From assembly GCA_025359245.1 (NCBI GenBank), contig JANYGW010000037.1, positions 1 to 63,332 on the forward strand: a stretch of DNA of 63,332 bases. The letters are read 5' to 3'. Positions 32,950 to 40,700 of the stretch are shown here, piece by piece (positions within the stretch are counted from its first letter, which is position 1; each line of letters begins with the position of its first letter). The stretch is from Massilia sp. Lineage in GTDB: Bacteria; Pseudomonadota; Gammaproteobacteria; Burkholderiales; Burkholderiaceae_D. Position numbers and translations under genes: made by a program. The notes under the pieces were generated by a model. That model was not told the DNA's origin and did no database searches. It was given only the letters and a program-made list of their open reading frames with translations.

Positions 32950-34377
32950 ATGCTGCGCAAACTGTTTTTACTATCCCTATTGATTGTCGGCCACGCGGCC
33001 CAGGCGCAGGATGCGACGGCGCGCCACATCGTCGCGCTGAGCAAGAACGATCCGCGCGTCATGAACTGGCTCGACGTGCTGAGCAACCGCTTCGGCGGCC
33101 GCATCGCCGGCAGCGATGCCTACACCCACGCGGCGGCATGGACCTGCACCCAGTTGCAGCAATGGGGCGTGCACGCCGAGCTCGAAGAGGCGGGGCAGGT
33201 GACGCTGGGATTTAACCGCGGCCCGTGGTCCGGCCGGATCGTGGCGCCGCTCGAACAACAGCTGCGCTTTGCAACGCCGGCCTACACGGCCGGTACCAAA
33301 GGCGTGCAGCGCGGCCTGGCTGCCATCGGGCCGGCCACGCTGGCGGAGGCGCAAGCGCGCGCGGCCCAGTTCAAGGGCAAGTGGGTACTGATCGGCGGCG
33401 ACGCCGGCGGCATCGGGCGCGACGGCCTGGACGACTACAAACCGAAGGCCATCACGCTTGCCCTGATCGAGGCCGGCGCGCTGGGAACGATCCAGTCGGC
33501 CGAAGAGCCCTTGTATGCAGGCACCGGAGCGCCCGGCACCTGGGCCGCGCTGCCGACGCTGCCCGATATCAAACTGGCGGCGCCCCAATACGCCGCGCTC
33601 AAGCAGCAGCTCGCGGCAGGCGAGGCGGTGACGCTGGAGTTCGACATCCGCAACTGGTACTACCCGGGCCCGGTGGCGTACCACAATGTCGTGGCGACCA
33701 TTCCCGGCACCGGGAAACCGGAAGAGATCGTCATCCTCGGCGCCCATCTCGACAGCTTCGATAGCGCCACGGGCGCGGCCGACAACGGCAGCGGCGTGGC
33801 GACGATGCTGGAGGCGATGCGCCTGCTGGCCGCGTCCGGCGCCAAGCCGCGCCGTACCATCATGATGGTCGCGTTCGGCGCGGAAGAACAGGGCCGCAAG
33901 GGTTCGTTCGCCTTCGTCGAACGCCATGCCGGGCAGGTCAAGCGCACCGTCATGATGCTCAACCGCGATTCCGGACCCGGCGCCATCAGCGGCATCACCA
34001 TCCCGTCGGCCTGGAAAGGCGTGTTCGCGCGGGTCGAGCAGGATCTGCAAGGCGTCCACCCGATCTTCGACTTCGCGCCCGCGTTCGACGACACGCCGCG
34101 CGACCGGCGCAGCGCGATGACGCGGCGCGCCGGCAGCGACGAGGCGGTGTTTGCCTTGCAGGGCGTGCCGACGCCGAGGCTGAGCGCGATCAGCGACTTC
34201 GACTATCCGCGCGTGCTGCATACGGTCCTCGATACGTACGAGAACGTGGTGCCATTCAGGTCGGCGCAGCAGTATTCGGCCGTCGCCATCGCCTTGATGG
34301 CCTACGAGGTGGCCAACGCGCCGGAGCCCATCAGCGCAGACGGCTACTACCTTCCCGACAGTACGGGCCGCAACTGA
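32950..34377 (+). CDS. Exported M28-family metallopeptidase with PA-type insert
   Basis: A 475-residue aminopeptidase or carboxypeptidase of the M28 family, with a signal peptide (MLRKLFLLSLLIVGHAAQAQ). A protease-associated domain lies at about 120-230. The co-catalytic zinc site is complete: His266 (GAHLDSFD), Asp278 (AADNGSG), Glu312/Glu313 (GAEEQG), Asp340 (NRDSGP) and His424 (VLHTVLD). The length and order match periplasmic plasma-glutamate-carboxypeptidase-like enzymes. It follows the exported hypothetical gene by 49 bases. The in-frame TTG at 32938 adds only four residues and was not used. Confidence 0.92.
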   Translation: MLRKLFLLSLLIVGHAAQAQDATARHIVALSKNDPRVMNWLDVLSNRFGGRIAGSDAYTHAAAWTCTQLQQWGVHAELEEAGQVTLGFNRGPWSGRIVAPLEQQLRFATPAYTAGTKGVQRGLAAIGPATLAEAQARAAQFKGKWVLIGGDAGGIGRDGLDDYKPKAITLALIEAGALGTIQSAEEPLYAGTGAPGTWAALPTLPDIKLAAPQYAALKQQLAAGEAVTLEFDIRNWYYPGPVAYHNVVATIPGTGKPEEIVILGAHLDSFDSATGAADNGSGVATMLEAMRLLAASGAKPRRTIMMVAFGAEEQGRKGSFAFVERHAGQVKRTVMMLNRDSGPGAISGITIPSAWKGVFARVEQDLQGVHPIFDFAPAFDDTPRDRRSAMTRRAGSDEAVFALQGVPTPRLSAISDFDYPRVLHTVLDTYENVVPFRSAQQYSAVAIALMAYEVANAPEPISADGYYLPDSTGRN

Positions 34378-34386
34378 CGGGTATGC

Positions 34387-36522
34387 TCAGGGCTGGCCCA
34401 CGCCGAGCATCTCGGTAAAGCGGTCCGACGAGGCGGCCTCGGAAAACAAAAAGCCTTGCGCGTAATCGCAATCCATCGATTTGAGCCAGTCGCGCTGCTC
34501 GACCGTCTCGACCCCTTCGGCGATGACCTTCAGGCCGAGCTTGTGCGCCATGACAATAATGGTCTCGGCAAAAATGCCGTTGTCGGCGTTCTGCATGACG
34601 TCCTTGATGAAGGACTGGTCGATCTTCAGAAAATCGACCTTGAATTTTTTCAGGTACGACATCGATGAATAGCCGATGCCGAAGTCGTCGATCGTGAACT
34701 GCACGCCGGCCCGCTTGAGCATGGCGAGCCGCTCCCTGACCGCCAGCGAATCATTGAGCAGCACGCCTTCGGTGATCTCGACGGCGATCTGGTCGCGCGC
34801 CAGCCCCAGCACATCGAGGTCGCTGTCCCAGCTTTTCATCATGGTCAGGCTCATGAACTCGATCGGCGATTTATTGATGCTGATCTGGAACGGCCGGCCC
34901 AGCAGCGCGCTCCAGCGGCGCGCGTGCTCGACCGCCTCGCCCAGCACCCACGAACCGATCTCGCCTATCAGGCCGGTCTGCTCGGCCAGCACGATAAACG
35001 CGTCGGGCAGGATCAGGCTGCCCTGCGGGTGATGCCATCGTACCAGCGCTTCGGCCTTGACGATCGCGCCGCTGTCCAGGTCGATGATCGGCTGGTAATA
35101 CACTTCGAGCTGATGCAGCGGCAGCGCCTGGCGCAACTCGTCGATGATCTTCAGGCGCGCCCAGGCCGAATCGCGCATTTCGGCGGTGAAAAAACTGAAG
35201 CGGTTGCGGCCCGCGTGCTTGGCCACATACATAGCCTGGTCGGCATTGCGCAACAGCTCGTCCGGCGTGCGCCCGTCCTGCGGACACAAGGTGATTCCCA
35301 TGCTGCCCGAAACAAAGTAGTTCGCCGCGTCGATGACGAACGGCTTGGCCAGCGCGTCAAGGATGGTCTGCGCCAGGATTTCGATATGCAGCATGTCGTT
35401 GATGTCGGAGAGGATCACGGTAAATTCATCACCGCCTATCCTGGCCACGGTGTCGCTGCCGCGTACGCAGGCACGGATCCGGCGTGCGCCCTCCTGTAGC
35501 AGCTGGTCGCCCGCCGCGTGGCCCGAGCGGTCGTTGACTTCCTTGAAGCCGTCGAGGTCGATGAACAGCAAGGCCAGCGGATGTCCCGTGCGCTCCGCAT
35601 GCTTGACGTTCTGCTCGAGGCGGTCGTGAAACAAGGCGCGGTTGGGTAATTGCGTCAGGCTGTCGTAGTAGGCGTTGCGGTGGATTTTTTCCTCGGATGC
35701 TTTCAGTTCCGATATATTGCGCGCCGTTCCCGCGATCGCGTCGATCTGTCCCACGTCATTGAGCACGGGTAAAAATACGTAGCGATATGTGTCATCGTCG
35801 CCGTTTGATCCGGGCAGGCGCGCTTCGGCGCGCAGCGGTTCGCGCGATGCGATCACCTTGCGCAGGTCGGACATGAGGCGTGGCACCAAGTTGTGGCTTA
35901 GGGACTGGAGGTTCACGCCGACCAGTTGATCTTGCGGTATGCCGAGCTTGTGGCTCAAGGCTTGATTAACGTAAATCAGGCTGCCGTCGACGTCGAGGAT
36001 GCAATGCAGGTCAGGCGACGACGACAGCAGCGTGTCGAAGCGACGCGTGTATTCGTCCTTTTCCAGGGCAAAGCGTTCGACCGACTCGGCCAGCGCTTGG
36101 TCGATCGCTTCGTTGAAGCGGGTTAGTTCCCCGCTGGCGATGGCCGACGCGTCCGTATTGGCTTCGCTCCACAGCTGCAGGACACTTGCGCGCAGCGCAC
36201 GGAACTCGGAGATGGCATCGTTGACCGTAAAGCCGACGGCAAGCCGTTCGGCGCCGTGCAGCTCGGCCTGGGTGTCGCGCGTGGGGCGCGGCGCCCGTCC
36301 CTTCGATTTCTCGGCCTGTTCGAACGGGGTTTGCGTGACTTTGAGGTCGGCCACGATGTCGCGCAGCATGCCCGTCGCATGGTCGCGCAGCACGACGCCG
36401 CCGAGACGGCGCGCCGAAGGAATGCTGCGAGCGAATCGCTCCCAGTGTTCGAGTATTGCATCGAGGTTGCGCTCGATGAACGTCAATAGACTGGTATCGC
36501 CTGCGTCCTTTTTCGCGTCCAT
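34387..36522 (-). CDS. RsbRD-PAS-GGDEF-EAL cyclic-di-GMP protein
   Basis: A 711-residue cytosolic signalling protein. Residues about 1-150 resemble the RsbRD N-terminal sensor (LLTFIERNLDAILEHWERFA); about 165-285 is a PAS domain (LHCILDVDGSLIYVNQALS); about 290-450 is a GGDEF domain with an intact active-site loop (ARIGGDEFTVIL); about 465-705 is an EAL domain with intact AEALVRWHHP, FTIDDFGIGYSSMSYLK and KVIAEGVETVEQ. Both the making and the breaking of cyclic-di-GMP therefore look possible. No membrane helix is visible. It converges with the M28 gene with nine bases between stops. Confidence 0.93.
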   Translation of the reverse strand: MDAKKDAGDTSLLTFIERNLDAILEHWERFARSIPSARRLGGVVLRDHATGMLRDIVADLKVTQTPFEQAEKSKGRAPRPTRDTQAELHGAERLAVGFTVNDAISEFRALRASVLQLWSEANTDASAIASGELTRFNEAIDQALAESVERFALEKDEYTRRFDTLLSSSPDLHCILDVDGSLIYVNQALSHKLGIPQDQLVGVNLQSLSHNLVPRLMSDLRKVIASREPLRAEARLPGSNGDDDTYRYVFLPVLNDVGQIDAIAGTARNISELKASEEKIHRNAYYDSLTQLPNRALFHDRLEQNVKHAERTGHPLALLFIDLDGFKEVNDRSGHAAGDQLLQEGARRIRACVRGSDTVARIGGDEFTVILSDINDMLHIEILAQTILDALAKPFVIDAANYFVSGSMGITLCPQDGRTPDELLRNADQAMYVAKHAGRNRFSFFTAEMRDSAWARLKIIDELRQALPLHQLEVYYQPIIDLDSGAIVKAEALVRWHHPQGSLILPDAFIVLAEQTGLIGEIGSWVLGEAVEHARRWSALLGRPFQISINKSPIEFMSLTMMKSWDSDLDVLGLARDQIAVEITEGVLLNDSLAVRERLAMLKRAGVQFTIDDFGIGYSSMSYLKKFKVDFLKIDQSFIKDVMQNADNGIFAETIIVMAHKLGLKVIAEGVETVEQRDWLKSMDCDYAQGFLFSEAASSDRFTEMLGVGQP

Positions 36523-36679
36523 GCCTGCCTCCTGCCCCTTTTTTTGAGACCGGGATAACGGCGATTAGTTCAGCGCATCCGTACTGGCAGCCATGCAGAA
36601 GTGGCCCTGTCGCATGCGCGCCCTGAAATGATACGGCTGGGTCATTGGGGTGGCCATTCCTGTATCGTGATTCCCGGCA

Positions 36680-37033
36680 TCAGCGGCGCAACAAGCCAAT
36701 CGCCGGCGGGAAGCATAGCCAGAATCCGGACATCGGCACCAGCACGACGCCGACCACGGTCAGCATCAGCGTGCCGATGCCGAGCGAACGGGCGGCGCCA
36801 AAGTCGGCGCTGCGTTCGAGCGCGGTGATCGCAATGCCCAGCAAAGCCAGCATGGCGCCAAACATCAGGAACCACAGGGCGATGTTGGCGCCGGGATCGG
36901 CGCCCACGCTGCTGACGAAGCCGCGCTCAAGCATGCGCGCGAATACCTTGCCGAACATGGCAATGCCAAACAGCGTGTGCCCCATGGCCACCACGACCAG
37001 CCAACGGCCTATCCAGATTTTTTTGTTTTGCAT
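36680..37033 (-). CDS. Small membrane protein, DUF6463-like
   Basis: A 117-residue protein with four predicted membrane helices: MQNKKIWIGRWLVVVAMGHT starts the first, then ANIALWFLMFGAMLALLGIA, and LGIGTLMLTVVGVVLVPMSG near the end. The pattern fits small DUF6463-type membrane proteins. The ATG at 37033 is used since it lies right before the first helix and has GGAC upstream on the minus strand; the longer frame to 37150 has no membrane character. The role is unknown. The next 207 bases (37034-37240) hold nothing I recognise. Confidence 0.65.
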   Translation of the reverse strand: MQNKKIWIGRWLVVVAMGHTLFGIAMFGKVFARMLERGFVSSVGADPGANIALWFLMFGAMLALLGIAITALERSADFGAARSLGIGTLMLTVVGVVLVPMSGFWLCFPPAIGLLRR

Positions 37034-37240
37034 GACATGTCCTTGACGGTGAATCGAGCGGGTGCCGTTCCTTGTTCGGGGCCGAGCTTGCCGGGGCCGT
37101 TTGAAACGCACTGCAATGTAAGCGCTGGCGAGCGCGTTCGGGCAGTCCATGCGACAGAATGCGAATCTGGTGGCATGAAACGCATACGGACGTATTTGGC
37201 GCCCGCGCCCATGTAGGCGGTGTCTAGAACGCTTGTAATT

Positions 37241-37468
37241 TCAGGTCATAACGGTATGGGCGCCGTACCAAAAATACCGGGATGTTCCGTTCCGATGCTT
37301 TCCAATCTTCAAATCGAATGGATCATTGAATGTTGCCGGATCTGAGATCCAGATTGCATCACGGCTCAAGTCGTTTAGATACGTCATGCCCATGAACTTG
37401 TATCTGCCCACAGCCCCTTCTAGGCGTACCTTCCGAGCAGCCTCCATTGCTCGGGTGGTGTAGGCCAT
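37241..37468 (-). pseudogene. Truncated DUF2971 gene (N-terminal part)
   Basis: About 75 codons carry the DUF2971 opening motif YKFMGMTYLNDLSRDAIWIS followed by DPATFNDPFDLKIG, then unrelated residues and a stop. Complete DUF2971 proteins have some 230-300 residues, so only the first fifth remains. These proteins often sit in defence or mobile regions. Together with the neighbouring S9 fragment it marks a region of deletions at the edge of the helicase-peptidase unit. Confidence 0.55.
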
Positions 37469-37575
37469 ATGTTCTCGCGAGGTAGCCGGCCACAGATGAG
37501 CGGCATGCGTTTGGGACGGTGGGATGGCAGGATGCCACGCATGAGTGCTGCCTCCTTCCTGCTCCATCGCCGAAG

Positions 37576-37738
37576 GCTATTCGTCAAACCCGGCGGTGGG
37601 GTAGAACTTGTCGTCGGCCAGGTCGATCACGGCCAGGCTGTCGCGCTTGCCCTGCGCGCCGACCACCACCGCCAGCAGCCGGCCGTTGGGCGACAAGGTG
37701 GCGCTGCCGAACTGAGCGTGCCCGAAGAAGCTCGGAAG
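37576..37738 (-). pseudogene. Fragment of an S9-family prolyl oligopeptidase-like gene
   Basis: Reading the minus strand from 37738 to the TAG at 37576-37578 gives about 53 residues that look like the first beta-propeller blade of S9 peptidases: FFGHAQFGSATLSPNGRLLA, then GKRDSLAVIDLADDKFYP and TAGFDE. No signal peptide or catalytic domain is left. It begins directly at the stop codon of the large helicase gene, so the breakpoint of an insertion or deletion lies at about 37738. Confidence 0.6.
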
Positions 37739-40700
37739 TCATGCTTGGGTTCCAGCTGAGGGCGGGTCTTCGATATAGCCCTTGCGCAGCTTTTCGTCCA
37801 CCAGCTTGCTCAGCTCTCGCAGCGCACGTTCTGCGCTGTCGAACTGCTTGTTGTTGTTTTGGCCCGCGCTGCCTATCCTGCCGTATGTCACGCGCAATTC
37901 GTCGCCCTGCACGCTGGCGCGCCAGAACTTGCGCGATGTGCCCTGTTCGTAACGCAGGCTGCGCACAGGCCCGTCCGCGGCCGCGGGCGGTGGTGGCGTC
38001 TCCTGCGGCGCCGCGGGCGGGTCCATCGGCGCCAGCACCGGGAGCGGCGCGATCTCGACATCCAGCGCACGATCCTCGCCGCCGGCAAGCATGCACTCGA
38101 TGCGGGTCAAGACGCCGTCCGCATCGTCGAGCCAGTCCTTGCCTGGCACGTCGAGCACGCGCCAGCCGAAGCTGCGCAAGATCGCCGGCCGGAACACGTA
38201 ACGTTCCTGCGTGTCGCGCACCGCGTCGGCCGGGCTATCGAGCAGGATCGCCAGGGCATAGCCTGCACCGGACGGATCAACGATCGCCAGGTCGCAGCGC
38301 AACTGCGAGCGCCCCACGTGGACATGCACGTCGTGCCCACGTCCGCGCAGCGCGGCGGCGAGCGCGTCGCGGATGCTGTCGTGCGGCGCCGGCCGCGTGA
38401 ATGCGTCGCCGGCGGCCGGGTTCAGTGCACCGAGCACGCCGCGCGCGCGTTCGCCCTGGCCGGCAGCGCTGGCCTTGGCGAATTCGAGGAAGCCGCGCAG
38501 GGCTGCGGCGCCATCGTTGTGCACATTGGTGATTGCCTGCGGGTCGATCGATGCCACCACCGCCATGCGATGGCGCGCGCGGCTGAAAATGACGTTCAGG
38601 CGCTTTTCGCCGCCACGCTGATTGATCGGGCCGAAGTTCATCAGCATCTTGCCGTCCGCTCCCGGCGCGTAGCAAATGCTCAGGATGATGATGTCGCGCT
38701 CGTCGCCCTGGACGTTTTCCAGGTTCTTCACGAACAGGCCATTGAACTGCTCGTCGTCCTCGCGCACGTAGGCTAGCTCGAGCAGGGCGCCGAAGTCCGG
38801 GTCGTCCGCGCCCAGCGTCTCGAGCGCGCTTTCGATCTCGCTTTGCTGCGCTTCCGAAAAGGCGACGATGCCGATGCTGAGCGGGCATTCGCGCAGCAGC
38901 AGTTCGCGCACGGTGTGGGCGATGTAGCGCGCTTCGGCGCTGTTGCGCCGGTCCGCATATACGCCGTCGTCGAGCCGGTGGTAGCTGATCGGGAGGGCGA
39001 GCAGGGTGTCGGCACCGGTGGCGCCGGCATCGATCATGTCGGAGCGGCGCGCCGGCGCTTCGCCGGCCACCAGGTCGAGCCGGGTGTCGGGAATGGTAAC
39101 CAGGCGGCCGTCGTAGAACGCGGCGTTCGAAAAGCTGATCAGGGACTCGTGGCGGCTGCGGTAGTGCCAGGCCAGCAGCGTGGCCGGCAGGCTGCGCGCG
39201 GCCTGGGCCAGCAGGCTGTCCGAATCGAGGTTGATGGCGATCCGTTCGCCGTCTTCCTCGACCACGATTTCGTCGTCGCCCGTCGTGCCGCCGGTGCTGA
39301 AGAAGCTCGTCGGCGGCAGTTGCATCTCGTCGCCGACGACGATGATCTGGCGCGCGCGGCTCAGCGCCGGCACCGCTTCCTCGACCGGAATCTGGCTCGC
39401 TTCGTCGAAGATGACGACGTCGAACAGCGCGGGCGCGAGCGGCAGCGTGTCCGATACCGACAAGGGGCTCATCAGCCAGACCGGCTTGAGGTCATTGATC
39501 ACCATGCCGGTTTCGTCGTCGCTCAGGTCGCGAATCGAGCGGTAGCGCATGCTCTTGCCGAATTCGTGCTCCAGCTCGCGCCGGCCGGCCGCGTAATTTT
39601 TCTTGAATTGTTTGCCGGCTTCGTCGAGCTGGGTGGCGCCAGGGCCGGACAGGCGCACATGCTCGGCGAACTGCTTGTGCAGCGTGGAGCGGATCACTTG
39701 TGCGTCGAGCGCCAGCAGGTCGCGCTGATGCTGCGTGACCGCGCGCGCCGCCTGCGCCAGGGCGGCGCCGCCGAAGTGCGCCAGCACCGGGCTGTCGCGT
39801 TCGACGCGGCGCAGCGCTTCGCTGGCCACCAGCGCGTCCAGCTGGGCGGGCGCGTGGTCGAGCTGCTGCAGCATGCGCGCCACGCCCGGATCGCCCGCAT
39901 GCAGCGCGCGCAGCATGGGCAGCAGGTCGGGCAGGTCGTCGAGCGATTCGCGCAGGTCGCGCAGCACTTCCTCGATCTGCTCCAGGCGGGCATTGGGTTC
40001 GCACGTCAGTTCGGGGCCGAGCAGCGTGCGCAGCGCGGCGAGCGACTGGCGCGCGGCGGCGGCGGCGCCGGCGGCCGCCAGCGCGTCCGGGTGCGCACGC
40101 AGGGCGGCGACCAGCGCGCGTGGTCCCTGGCCGGCGCGCAGCTGCTGCGCCAGTTGCTCCAGCGCGTTGATGAAGGCGCGCATGTCGGGCACGTCGTAAC
40201 GCTGGCCCAGGGCGGCGTCGGCGCTGTTGAATGCCGCCGCCGCGGCGTGTTCGTCGGCCAGGCTTTCCAGCACCTTGACGAAGCCCGGGTGGACCACGTG
40301 CTGGCCGAAATCGTAGCGGCGCTGCAGTTCGCCGCGCAGGCGCCACCATTGCGGCTGCAGCCAGCGCAGGGCGGACGGCGCCAGGCGGCGCATCAGTGCC
40401 AGGGCAGAGGCTGTATCGATGGCGGTGAGCTTGTCGCGCCAGTGGGCATTGGCGGCCTGCGCCGCCGCCAGCACGGCCGCATTGGCGTCGAGCGCCATGC
40501 GCGCCTCGCGCAACGCGGCGGCCGCTTGCGAGTCCGGTTCGAGCAGGTCCAGGTGGCCGGCCAGCCGCGCTTCGAGCAGCGCGGCGCTGTCGGCGGCAAT
40601 CGTACAGGCCAGCGCGAGCCCGGTGTCAGGGCTGATCAGGGCGCCGGACGCTTCCAGCTGCGGCGTGAGCGCGTCGAATAGCGCTTCGGCCTGGCGGCAC

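Noticed and set aside
38843-40681. A 612-codon plus-strand frame inside the helicase gene
   Set aside because: Antisense to conserved helicase motifs; the product has no recognisable domain.
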